Part shown: positions 53,430 through 64,000 of the stretch, piece after piece | How positions within the stretch are numbered: the stretch's first letter is position 1 | How the letters are laid out: each line of letters begins with the position of its first letter | The notes under the pieces: generated by a model | Database searches by the model: none | What the model was told of the DNA's origin: nothing | What the model saw: the letters and a program-made list of their open reading frames with translations, nothing else | Assembly: GCA_016946835.1 (NCBI GenBank) | Contig: JACVTC010000001.1 | Location: 1,745,001 to 1,809,000 of the forward strand | Length of the DNA stretch: 64,000 nucleotides | Direction: 5' to 3' | Source: Neocallimastix lanati (nom. inval.) | Lineage: Eukaryota; Neocallimastigomycota; Neocallimastigomycetes; Neocallimastigales; Neocallimastigaceae | Made by a program: the position numbers and the translations under genes

Positions 53430-53836
53430 TAAAAGTAAAATTTTAATAGAAAATAGAGAATTAAATCCAAAATTAGTCTTTCCAGTTTTTATCCTGGTGG
53501 TTGGTACTTGGGACTAATACACATAAGGTTTATGGATTGACCCTTTCTGAATTTATATGGGGTGATTCTCATCCTCCAAGGTTGGTTTTCTCTATAAATG
53601 AAATTGGTGTTCTTTCATCATGGTAAATATTCCTGTTGCTGGACTATATAAATGCTAGTACAGAGAGCACTTAATCTATGAGAGGATTAGTGTAGTATTG
53701 TTCTTCCCTGGATGATGGTCATTGTAAGAAGAACCATTGTCCCCAAAACTGAAGAACAAAAAATCTTTTGAGAGTCTGATATGCTTAAGGGAGAAATTGG
53801 AGGCTCTATTGTTCAATCTTTTTGTTAATCCTAGTC

Positions 53837-53867
<31 letters not shown>

Positions 53868-54060
53868 AAAATTAAAACATATTTCAAATATCATTTTAAT
53901 AAAGATAATATTGAAAAAAATTTTACTAAAATTAAAATATATTAATTTAGAAAATATGCTAGTTGATACATTGACAAAAAGTGTTAATGGAACTAAAATG
54001 AATATTTGCAAATCAAATTTTCATTACTAATGGAGAATGATTTGAGGGGAGTTCTAAAGT
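53430..54060 (+). pseudogene. copia RNase H C-terminal remnant, split by a retroposon
   Basis: Before the inserted element the frame reads ENRELNPKL. After it the sequence continues KHI, FNKDNIEKN and YINLENMLVDTLTK, with one frame change. The whole aligns with the RNase H end of the intact copia element in this window (ELNNKLKHIE, FYFNKDNIK, LEYINTERMLADPLTK). A polypurine tract TGAGGGGAG at about 54042 and TTCTAAAG after it mark where an LTR would begin. An old, degraded copy in plus orientation. Confidence 0.85.
53464..53874 (+). mobile_element. Poly(A)-tailed retroposon with 12-bp target-site duplication, nested in the copia relic
   Basis: AATCCAAAATTA occurs at 53464-53475 and at 53863-53874. 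Between them is a body of about 360 bp, richer in G+C than its flanks, ending in about 27 A. The insertion splits a recognisable copia RNase H sequence, so the empty site can be reconstructed. Its middle (53643-53691) is shared with 10867-10917. No open frame longer than about 30 codons is convincing, so a SINE or a 5'-truncated LINE is likely. Confidence 0.8.
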
Positions 54061-54796
54061 ATAATTTAATATTAATGAATAGATTAAATAATCTAGATTA
54101 AAAATCAAATATTAAAAAAATATAAATCATAAATATATCATTTAAATTAACATAAATAATTTTTACATATTTCTATGTAAAAAATATTCTATACTTTTAT
54201 ATATATCTCTAATATTTATTAATACTCGTATGAAATAATTTCTAAAATAAAAAATAAATGTATTATAAAATAATTAATGTAAAATTTATTATAAAAAATA
54301 AAGGAAATAAACTATAAATACAATAAAAGTTCTTGTAAATAAATTGATTTACAATTAAATATATAAGAAAACCAAAAAGAAAAAGTTCAATTTATTTATA
54401 TATTTGAACAAAAAAAAAAATTTATATATATATATATTATTTAAAATAATTAAAGGTTATATTTATTTTCAATTTTTTTATTTTTATCCATAATGAAATA
54501 GGAAATTAGTTTATAAAATTCAAAAATAATAATACTTTAATTTATTAAGATATAATATATTAATCTTTTTTTTAAAAAAAAAAAATAAAATAAAATAAAA
54601 TAAAATAAATTATATACCTATGAAGAGCAAAAGTTAAAACATATATATATATTATTATTATTATTATTATTATATTTTGAACTTTACAATTTTAAATTTT
54701 TTTTATTTTTATACATATTGAAATTATTGAAATAGGAAAATAATTTATAAAATTCAAAAAAAATAATACATTTATTTATTAAGATATAATAAATTG

Positions 54797-54830
<34 letters not shown>

Positions 54831-55034
54831 CAATAAATTATACATATTAAGAATAAAAATTATAAAAAAATTATAATATTCATAATATATTTTAAGCATA
54901 ATAATTTTAAACTTTATAAAGAGAAATTTCCTTTTTTTTTTTTGTCAATTAAGAAAAATTAAAAAATTAATAAAACTATGACAAAAAAAAAAATATGTAT
55001 ATATATCTATAAAATAATATAATGTATAAATAAA
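54061..55034. other. Intergenic DNA
   Basis: Contains a degenerate direct duplication: 54474-54560 and 54692-54790 share AAATAGGAAA and TTATAAAATTCAAAAA. Poly-T and poly-A runs are also present. No gene. Confidence 0.5.
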
Positions 55035-55951
55035 ATGTATAAAACTTTAGTTTTTCAAATTGGAAGATTATTTTGTTTCTCAATGGCAGTACCTTCACCA
55101 TACGTTTATTTAAATTCATTTATAAATTCTGGTCATATATATTCCAATCAAAGAAGTCATTCAAATTCAATACCACAAATGTCCTATATACCATTTGCAT
55201 TAAAATTAGCAGCATTATCTTATGCATGTAGTTCTTGGACAAAAGCCTCACTAATTTTACAACAACAATTTCAAATTATAACTACTAAAAGTATTCTTAC
55301 AGAAAATGAAAAAAAAATAGTTTCTGGATTTCATATCTCAGTTACTTATCTTTTATTAAGATTTTTTCATCAAAAAGTAATTTTTGAAATTTATTGAATT
55401 ATATATATATAAAATGTTAATATTAAAATATAAAAAGTTTTTTTTAATTATACAAGAAAATATTTATTGAATGAAATAATATTTCTTTCTTTTTTTTTTA
55501 TTTTTTTTTTTTTTTTTTTTTTTTATTATTATTATTATTTCCTTTGTATTTTTACCTAATATATATTAACAATTATAATATTTTTAAAAATATGCATATA
55601 TCTAATAACTTTATTAATACTATTATTAGAGTGGAACATTAATAAATTTAAAAGAAGGAGGAAGATTCGAAAAGTTAAATTTATTTTCTTCAAAATTACT
55701 TATACCATTAATTATTGGTTTAATAATATGTACTATAATTGAAGAAAGTGGTTTATTATTACTTTTACAAATAACCTCCGGTTCAAGGAGGGTTTATTCA
55801 ATTTCTGGAAAAAATGCTATTAAAGTAGAAGGTTTTAGAGATGAAGCCTTAAAATCTAATAATAGTTAGTATTTTTTTTTTTTTTTAAGAAAAAGAAAAT
55901 AAAAATAAAAAATAATACTAATAATAATAGTAATATAATATTCATAATATT

Positions 55952-55997
<46 letters not shown>

Positions 55998-56635
55998 AGC
56001 ATAATTAATTAAATTTATCAATTCAAAATATTTATATTTAATTCATAAATTTTATATATCATTTAAAAATCTATCATAAAAGAAAAAAATAATAATTTTA
56101 AAAAAGATATTGAAAACAAATCAAAAGAAGAAGAAAAGGCGAAAAATGAAATATTACAAAAAAATAATAATGAAATAAATAGATCAAATGATTCACTATC
56201 AATTTATTCAAATAATAAACATGAAAAGGAAACAGAAGGGAATGAAGAAGAAGAAGAAGAAGAAGAAGAAGATAATAAAAAAGAAAAGGAAAAAGAAAAA
56301 GAAATGAAAGAGGAAAAAAAGGAAAATACAGAATATTCCGAGGAAAAAGAAGGTATTTCTAAGAAAGAAAAATTTTATCATGATGATTGTTGTGTCTGTC
56401 TCGGTTCATGTGAATATCCTCAAATGGAAACTTTTTGTGCTTCAGAAACCCATGTTGCTCATAGTCAATGTATGCTTAAATGGTTACAGGCATCAAAAAA
56501 AAGGCAATGTCCTCTATGTCGGTAAATATTTCTAATATATAAATTTATTTATTTATATTTATATATTATATTGCATAATATAAAAAAAATTTTTTTTCAT
56601 TATTAATGTATTTATTTATTTATTTATTAATGTAT

Positions 56636-56706
<71 letters not shown>

Positions 56707-56967
56707 TTCTGTATAAACTATATATATATATATATATATATTAGACAACCTCTTCAAGTATCTATCATTAGTGAATCAATGCATGATTATATATACGGAT
56801 ACCCACCACTTTATAAAATTATACAGAGAAATATTGATTGGAAATGCTTCTTAAAGAGAACAGGTATTACCCTTTCAGTAACAATTAGTTTGTTACTTAT
56901 ATTAAAATTACGAATGATGACTACCTATTGTAAATATAATAATCTCCGTTATTCATCATCAGCCTAA
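55035..56967 (+). CDS. Membrane-bound RING-H2 zinc-finger protein, probable E3 ubiquitin ligase, 4 exons, 412 aa
   Basis: Proposed exons 55035-55376, 55630-55864, 56083-56521 and 56745-56967, GT-AG with consistent phases. The N-terminal about 190 residues hold hydrophobic helices (for example LLIPLIIGLIICTIIEESGLL). Then comes a charged linker with nine consecutive Glu and Lys/Glu repeats (about residues 240-290). The RING follows at about residues 288-341: CCVC, FC, ETH, VAH, SQC, QC and PLC, spacing C-x2-C / C-x4-H-x2-H-x2-C / C-x2-C (C3-H2-C3). The last Cys codon is next to an intron that splits the following Arg. A last hydrophobic segment lies near residue 385. RING-H2 proteins anchored in membranes usually ubiquitinate ER or Golgi clients; the substrate is unknown. 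Confidence 0.82.
56618..56708. repeat. (TTTA)n microsatellite in the last intron of the RING gene
   Basis: About 20 TTTA units followed by (TA)n just before the acceptor TTAG at 56744. Confidence 0.9.
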
Positions 56968-57099
56968 TTTATTAAATTTATAAGTAATAATACTAAATAG
57001 ATAAAGGAAAAATAAACATGTTCTCTTAAATTTGTTAATAATCTTTATTATTTTCAATTATTATATTTAAAATAATGATAATAAACTCAAGTATTTTCT

Positions 57100-57140
<41 letters not shown>

Positions 57141-58429
57141 GATTATATCTTAAATTTTATTTTTAAAATCATTAAAAAATAAGTAAAATAATAAAACCAA
57201 AAAGAAAAAGAATAAGATAAATGATAATAATAATAATAAATAATGAAAATAAATATATAAATTAATTTAATATATTATAATAAATAAAAAATATATTTAT
57301 TAATTATTAAAAATTTATTCGAAAATATTATATATATATATATATATATTATTTTGTTTTGTTTTTTCATTTTATTTTATTTTATTTATTTTTATTTTTA
57401 TTTTTATTTTTTTGATTTTTATTTTTATTTTTTTGATTTAATTATTAATTGTTTTCCTTTATAATTTATTTTTTTTATTATTATTATTATTATTATTAAT
57501 TACTATTACAGTCTTTAATTTTTACTTTATATATATATATATATATATATAGCTTTAATAAATCATTTGATAAGAACAAAAATAAAAGGAAATTATATAT
57601 TTAGATATATATATTATATTTTTAAAAAATTAATATTATTAAGATTAAAATATATAATTTAAATTATTAACTATTGTAACATTTTATTTCCAGCATAATA
57701 ATTATAGGGATAAAAGAGAGGAAAAAAAATTCAATCAATTGGGGAAATTATGGGAAGAATTAAAAATTTTGGGAATATTTTTTTTTAAAAAAATTTTCAC
57801 TTTTAAATAATTTTATTTTTAATTTTTTTTTTTTTTATTTTTTACAAAAGAAAATTTGATTCCTTTAAATATAAATACATACATATATTTATATAAAATA
57901 AATATATTTTAATATGTTTCCTTATAAACCTAAATTGTTTCTTTATATATTTTTTACTACTATGTATATATATATATACTATATATATACGTTTTAAATT
58001 GATTATAAAAAATTAGAATATAATAATATGTATTAAAGGAAATTATTAAAATTTCTTTTATTTTATTTTATTTTTACTTCCTTTTATATATATATATATG
58101 GTTATAAAAAGGTAAATTACGATTTTATAATAATTTTTATCTTTAGGTACAAGGTATTTCATTTGTATTAAATATATTTTTGTTTATATATTTTTATACG
58201 TATTAAAAGTGCGAGTTTTTTTTTTTTTATAACTAATTCTTAACATTATTAATAAATATTTTATTATTTGTCTTGGGTAATATCATAAAAACATTTTTTT
58301 TTTTTATTTTAATTAAAATAATAGAATTGAAAAGAATACACTATAAATAAATATTAGTATTTGTTTATCATTTGTTAATTATTATATCATTCCTATTATT
58401 CAGTTTAAATTACATATTAGATTTTAAAT
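56968..58429. other. Convergent intergenic region
   Basis: Spacer between the 3' ends of the RING gene (plus) and the alcohol dehydrogenase (minus): poly-A (57102-57138), several (TA)n tracts and TTTTA repeats. Nothing else is seen. Confidence 0.6.
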
Positions 58430-59797
58430 TTATAATAACATATTTTTTAAATCATCAAGAGTTGGCTTAACTGGGTTACAAGCAGTACCTTGATCAACTA
58501 AAGCCTTAGCAGCAATATCAGCAACTGCAGATTTGAATTCATTAGCATCAACACCAGCAGCACTAAATTCAGTTGGAACTTCACCAAGAGAAACTAAATT
58601 GTTAACTTGATTAATTAAATAATTAACCTTTTCATCATCAGATTTTTCATAGATATCTTCACCTATGCTAACAGCTACCTTATCTGCTAAATTAGCGTAA
58701 GCTTTCTTAGCAACATCACTCTTTTCAGCATTGAACTTAATAACCTTTGGAAGAATAATAGAGTTAGCAACTCCTGGGTGAACGTTATGGAAACGAGAAG
58801 AAACAAAGTGAGATAAAGAATGACTGATACCAAGGAAAGAATTACCACTTGCCATACCAGCTAAAGTAGCAGCATTGTGCATAAGAGCACGACCATCAAT
58901 ATCATAAGCATGGTCAATAATACTATTCTTAAAGTTGGAAATAATTGCAACAGCAGCTTGTTGAGCGTAAGGAAGGGTGTAATCATTACTGTGAATAGAA
59001 ACAATACTTTCAATAGCCATAGAAAGTGCATGTAAAGCAGAGTGGACTGCAACATCCTTTGGCATACCCATAGACATTTCTGGATCAACAATAGCCATAT
59101 TTGGTGTTAAAGTGTAAGTTGAAATTAATTCAATAGTACCATTATCTAAAGTTAAACGAGCAAATGGAGTGACTTCATCACCAGTACAGGAAGTAGTTGG
59201 AATACAAACAAGAGATTTAATAATATCACCACGAACTAAGTTCTTGTGTAAACGATCACGAATACTATCGAAAGATCCAACTAATTGCTATTTCAATTAA
59301 TATTTTATTAATTTATAAATATTTAAATTATTTTAGCCTTTTTCTTTTTTTTTTACAAAATATTAATATTAACATTAATATTTAAAACAATTATTATATT
59401 TACATCACTAGTAAGTTCTGGGTTTTCGTAGAAGATTCTAACTAACTAATGGATATAAATCAATTTATAATTTTAACATTAATATATTATTGTATAAATG
59501 AATTATTATTATCATTGTTGTTATTTGTCATATTTATAATTAATATACCTTAGCATAGTTCATGGCTGTACCACCACCAAGGGCAATGATAAGATCTCTA
59601 ATAATATTAAAAAAGCATACATTATTAACAATTGTATAAATAATTTTAATTTTTCAAACATTATATAATTTTTAATAAATATATATAAATATATATATAT
59701 CCTTAAGGAAATCCTTTAAATTATAATTATATATTTCCTATTGAATATTTTTTTTTTTCAGTTTATTTATTTTTATATATAATAAATCACTTACGGC

Positions 59798-59865
<68 letters not shown>

Positions 59866-60671
59866 ATAAAAATAAAATAAAAAAAGTATTAATTCATTAT
59901 TCAATATATAATTATATAATAAACAAATAATATATTTAAAATAATTTTGTATGTATATATATATTAATTTTTTCATATATCTATAATTACTTGAAAATTT
60001 TAGCTTCAGTAAGACCGTTCTGAAGATCATTAATACTTGGGTTCTTTACAACTTGATCCTATTTAAAATCGAAATAAAAATATATATATTATTATTCGAG
60101 TTTTTATATAAAATTAAATATAAATAAATATAAGTAAATATATATATATTGATTACAAAAACAGAACTGAATGTTTAAATTTTGATTTATATTTTATTTT
60201 TCCGTATATTATTTCATAAAAATAAAAAATATTATTAAATTTTAAATATTTTATCCATTTATATGATATTCATATTTTAATTATATTGTTTAAATATATA
60301 TATAAATTAATTAATATTAAATATATATATATATATATAAATTGATTAATTTTATTTATTGATATAGTTAATATTTTTAATTAATATTTATTATTTACTT
60401 TTTTTTTAATAAAAAAATAATAATAAAATAAAAGTACTAATTTATATTATTTAAATTTATTAATTGTTTAAATAAAATAAGATATTTACGTGGTGAAACC
60501 ATTTGCTTCACAAATCTTCTTAACACGATGAGCAACACCAAGCCAAGTTAAATCACGATCTGTAATAATCATAGCACGTTTGCAAATACCCTTTAAATCA
60601 GTTAAAGCTTCGTGAACAATAGCTCTCTTGAAATAAACACTTTCTGGAACACGGAACCAAAGCATAGACAT
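58430..60671 (-). CDS. Stand-alone iron-type alcohol dehydrogenase related to the C-terminal half of AdhE, 6 exons, 402 aa
   Basis: Reduces acetaldehyde (or another aldehyde) to alcohol with NAD(P)H in the fermentative pathway, by family. Proposed exons in transcript order: 60671-60490, 60166-60157 (10 nt), 60058-59991, 59597-59549, 59445-59404 and 59287-58430. The sequence follows the ADH domain of bacterial and protist bifunctional AdhE: LWFRVPESVYFKR, ITDRDL, IALGGGTAMNYAK (nucleotide site), TTSCTGDEVTPFA, FLGISHSLSHF, HPGVAN. It starts exactly where that domain starts; the aldehyde-dehydrogenase half is absent. Of the four metal ligands (E. coli D653, H657, H723, H737), the two His are kept (273, 287) but Asp becomes His203 and His becomes Met207. 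Asp of GGGSxxD is Asn. Bacterial origin followed by intron gain is inference. No targeting peptide is evident. Confidence 0.88.
59801..59862. repeat. Long poly-A (poly-T on the gene strand) in an intron of the alcohol dehydrogenase
   Basis: About 60 consecutive A on the plus strand. Confidence 0.97.
60157..60166 (-). other. Predicted 10-nt microexon of the alcohol dehydrogenase gene
   Basis: Joining exon 60671-60490 straight to 60058-59991 puts the protein out of frame. Between them, on the minus strand, acceptor TTCAG, ten bases TTCTGTTTTT and donor GTAATC supply exactly 1 mod 3 bases. They add residues S-V-F, which fill the three-residue gap to the AdhE family (ETEVFFEV-type strand). The flanking introns are then 323 and 98 bp. 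Confidence 0.75.
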
Positions 60672-61444
60672 GTTGATTATTTATTGTTAATATCTAAAAA
60701 AAAACAAAAAAAAAAAAAAGCAAAAGTGTGTATTTTTCAAAAGAAAAAAATCTTATTGTAATAAATAAATCAAATGGTAATACCAAAAATATATATTTTT
60801 ACTTAATAATCTTATATAAATTCCTTTTAAAAAAGAAGTTGGTAAAAAATTTTAAATAATAAAAAATTCCTTTCTTTTTATATGTTTTTTATTTTATTAA
60901 ATTCTGTATAATTTGATTAAAATAATTAATAAAAAATTTAATAATTATTTGAATTATGAAAATAATTAAAATATTATTTAATTAGACATTATATATTACA
61001 ATTTATTTTAATATATATTTTATACCAATATAAGATTAATTAAATTTTTAATCGTATTTAATAAAATATATATATTTATAGACATTAATTAAATAATATA
61101 TTAAGATTTTTATATTAAAGTGTAATTACTCGATTTACTTAAATTGGTTTATTTTTATTTTTTTTTTTTTTATTTTAGATTAAAATTTTATTATAACTAT
61201 TCTGTTTTAATCTTAATCCTTAATTAGTTATTTATCGGCTCACTTTTTTATATTATATGTAAAAATAGGTTTATATTATTATTTATAATTTATATCAATC
61301 AAGGTGAAAAATAAGTTAATAAATCAATTATTATTTTGTTTAAAATCAATATGAGTCTTAACAACTATTAATTATTGATTATTAATCATTTATAAATTAA
61401 TAGTTATCATTGTTATCAATAGATAATTCATTATTATTAATTTT

Positions 61445-61488
<44 letters not shown>

Positions 61489-61525
61489 TCTATTTATTTA
61501 TCTATTTATTTATTTATTTATTTAC

Positions 61526-61563
<38 letters not shown>

Positions 61564-61573
61564 TATATTAATT
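60672..61573. other. 5' region of the alcohol dehydrogenase gene and spacer
   Basis: AT-rich; a (TTTA)n array with TCTA variants at about 61462-61559. A promoter is presumably included but no element is recognised. Confidence 0.55.
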
Positions 61574-61578
61574 ATTAC

Positions 61579-61806
61579 TTTTAGAAGGTAAAAATGGGTT
61601 TTATGATAAATGTTTATTATGTATTAATAACTAACTTCAGATTTACAATTAAAGTAAAACCAGTTCTATTTATACAAGAACTGTGGCTAAATTTAGATAC
61701 ATGTTAATTTATTTAATTAATGTATTACATAATATGATTCGTATATTCATATTAATTTAATCTAATTTAACATTTGTTTTTATATCATAAATTTCTACTT
61801 CTAACA
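61579..61806 (-). repeat. 3' LTR of the short element
   Basis: 228 bp, identical by eye to 62279-62506. Confidence 0.9.
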
Positions 61807-62234
61807 TTCCCCCTCAAACTTGATTTTCTGTTTATACAAAAATCTAGTTTGCTTCAAAGAAGTTTAAATTTATTTAGTTTTATATTATAAGTGCCGACTA
61901 CGATGAATTTTTCATACAAGTTTATTTTTTGTCCCTTCATTGATAATTTATATTTGCTTTTTGGTTTAGCAATAACCATAATTTATATGTTTTGTGGATT
62001 AACATTAACCATATTATTTTAGAGGTGACATTCTTGTTCGGTCTTACTAATTTCACATTTATTTTATGTGGGGGTAATGTCCTTTCCTTTTTGTAATCAT
62101 TGAGCTAGTTATGAAGGCTAGTAGTTCTTCTAAAATTCCGGCTATTATAGCTGTTGTAATATAGATTTAACTTCTTTATATTTTTTGATTAAGAGTCTTT
62201 TGTAATTACCATTTTGAAATCTTCTATTACTTGT

Positions 62235-62278
62235 CAGCTTCTTTCGCTCAGTTGATTAGAGTCTTGAGACTCTTAATC
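62235..62278 (-). other. Extended primer-binding region: complement of a tRNA-Lys(CTT) 5' half
   Basis: On the plus strand, about 42 bases up to the LTR boundary read like the 5' half of a tRNA. There is a 7-nt acceptor strand, a D-arm GCTCAGTTGATTAGAG and the anticodon arm TGAGACTCTTAATC with anticodon CTT, ending at position about 40. No 3' half (T-arm) follows, so this is not a tRNA gene. Confidence 0.65.
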
Positions 62279-62506
62279 TTTTAGAAGGTAAAAATGGGTT
62301 TTATGATAAATGTTTATTATGTATTAATAACTAACTTCAGATTTACAATTAAAGTAAAACCAGTTCTATTTATACAAGAACTGTGGCTAAATTTAGATAC
62401 ATGTTAATTTATTTAATTAATGTATTACATAATATGATTCGTATATTCATATTAATTTAATCTAATTTAACATTTGTTTTTATATCATAAATTTCTACTT
62501 CTAACA
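62279..62506 (-). repeat. 5' LTR of the short element
   Basis: 228 bp; the target duplication ATTAC follows at 62507-62511. Confidence 0.9.
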
Positions 62507-62894
62507 ATTACAATAATTATTTTAAAAATTCAAATTCTAATATATTACCATTTAATTATAATATGTGGATATAATTTAACTTTTTAATTAGAGAAGTACT
62601 TAATTTTCCTATTTTATAATAAATTCAAATTAATATCATAACAAAATTATATTGATATTATATTGTTAGATTTCAATCATTTATTACTTCTAATTTTACA
62701 GTTTAAATTATATAAAATTTTAAATCATAAAAATCAATATGTAAGAAGAAATAATACTGTTATAAAGTTTTTTGTTATTTTTTTTTTATAGGAGATTAGT
62801 GTAATATCCATTTAAAAATAAAATAAATTTTATTTTTTTATAAAATTATTATAAATATATATTTACAAATTAATAATTAAGAAGGAAGAAGGTC

Positions 62895-62926
<32 letters not shown>

Positions 62927-62942
62927 TTATTTATTATTGTTA

Positions 62943-63098
<156 letters not shown>

Positions 63099-63699
63099 GA
63101 TTTTATTAGACTAGAAGGAAAATACACTTTATTAATTACTATAAAACATTAAATAGCATATTAAATAATAAAATATTACTTTTATATTAACTATATAAGT
63201 AAATAAAAAAACTATTTATATGCGTATGATAAATCTAATGATTTATATTAAATTATGGATTAGCATAAATAATGTTAATTTGCATTGTAATTTATATTTT
63301 TCCATTTTTCTATTATATTAAAAAATTTAAATTTTTAAATTTATTTATTTATATTATTTAAAATTAAACACTCTTATTATTAAAATAAAATAAAATAAAA
63401 TAAATATTGAATGTAATAATATAAAAGTACATGTATATAAAATAATATAAAATAAATATTTATTATTATTTTTTATTAAAGAATATTAAAGACAATTTAT
63501 TTTTAAAAATAAAATGCTTTTTTTAATTATATATGTTAGAAAGCAAAAAAATCATTTATTTAATGAGATTATTAATAATCAATAATATTGTTTAATATAT
63601 TAAATTCCATCATTAATTGAATATAATAAAAAATGTAAAAATTTTCATTTCGAAAACATTGATCTTTAATATTCTTTAAAAAAATATAATAATAGATAT

Positions 63700-63960
63700 T
63701 TATTTTATTCTATTTTATATACTTGTACTTTTATATTATTACATTCAATATTTATTTAATTTTATTTTATATACTTGTACTTTTATATTATTACATTCAA
63801 TATTTATTTAATTTTATTTTATATACTTGTACTTTTATATTATTACATTCAATATTTATTTAATTTTATTTTATATACTTGTACTTTTATATTATTACAT
63901 TCAATATTTATTTTATTTTATTTTATATACTTGTACTTTATATTATTACATTCAATATTT
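63700..63960. repeat. 52-bp tandem repeat, 5 copies
   Basis: ACTTGTACTTTTATATTATT recurs at 63721, 63773, 63825 and 63877, with a slightly shortened copy at 63929. An inverted single copy lies at about 63400-63465 (ATTGAATGTAATAATATAAA). Confidence 0.95.
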
Positions 63961-64000
63961 ATTTTATTTTATTTTATTTTATTTTATTTTATTTTATTTA

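Larger units (their letters stand above)
61579..62506 (-). mobile_element. Short non-autonomous copia-like LTR element
   Basis: Two 228-bp LTRs (61579-61806 and 62279-62506) look identical, with target duplication ATTAC at 61574-61578 and 62507-62511. On the minus strand the LTR begins TGTTAGAAG and ends CTTCTAAAA. The internal part is only 472 bp with no domain left. It has a purine tract GAGGGGGAA next to the 3' LTR and a tRNA-complementary primer site next to the 5' LTR. A TRIM-like element or internal-deletion derivative, needing an autonomous relative for mobility. Confidence 0.9.

Noticed and set aside
53737-54030. Continuous 97-codon ORF crossing the poly-A at 53836-53862
   Set aside because: It joins retroposon sequence to copia relic through an A run; the two parts have different origins.
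62235-62280. A tRNA-Lys gene
   Set aside because: Only the 5' half is present; it stops exactly at the LTR boundary with no T-arm or acceptor 3' strand.

Overview
The window looks like nuclear DNA of an anaerobic gut fungus (Neocallimastigomycota, for example Neocallimastix or Piromyces). This is inference from four things: extremely AT-rich intergenic DNA full of homopolymers and TTTA/AAAT arrays, Asn-rich proteins, small GT-AG introns in most genes, and a fermentation enzyme of bacterial AdhE type that carries introns. Gene density is low. Intron-exon models below were built by hand from splice sites, reading-frame phase and family homology.

Layout. 1-17.3 kb: an Asn/Ser-rich unknown protein (3064-5772), a secretory protein ending in KDEL (7916-9722), a poly(A) retroposon with target-site duplication (10247-10716), a ruined adenylosuccinate synthetase copy (about 10945-12090) and a six-exon protein with a RhoGAP-like C-terminus (12627-17244, minus). 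17.9-25.2 kb is a gene graveyard: a decayed Asn-rich ORF, a 5'-truncated and internally deleted USP7/Ubp15 deubiquitinase (minus), and a frameshifted coiled-coil membrane protein.

25.1-42 kb is the most dynamic part. A unit of about 4.6 kb carries the 3' end of the preceding pseudogene, a 46-bp minisatellite, one orphan exon of an AVT-type amino-acid transporter and a complete PHO4-family phosphate transporter. It is present twice, plus a fragment of a third copy. A 5.9-kb Ty1/copia element with visually identical LTRs sits inside copy 2. The element is defective (gag frameshift, RT nonsense codon, solo-LTR-like insertion in integrase).

45.9-60.7 kb holds the healthiest genes. Two act in early secretory traffic (an L-type lectin cargo receptor and YIF1). 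One is a membrane RING-H2 protein and one a stand-alone AdhE-type alcohol dehydrogenase. Between them lie gypsy and copia remnants and poly(A) retroposons, one nested in a copia RNase H region. 61.6-62.5 kb is a short LTR element whose primer-binding region contains the complement of nearly the whole 5' half of a tRNA-Lys(CTT). The window ends in (TTA)n and 52-bp tandem repeats.

Most notable: a 10-nt microexon in the alcohol dehydrogenase that exactly restores frame and homology; loss of two of the four iron ligands in that enzyme; half-tRNA-Lys priming shared by two LTR families; and the phosphate-transporter duplication. I saw no CRISPR, operon, complete tRNA or rRNA.
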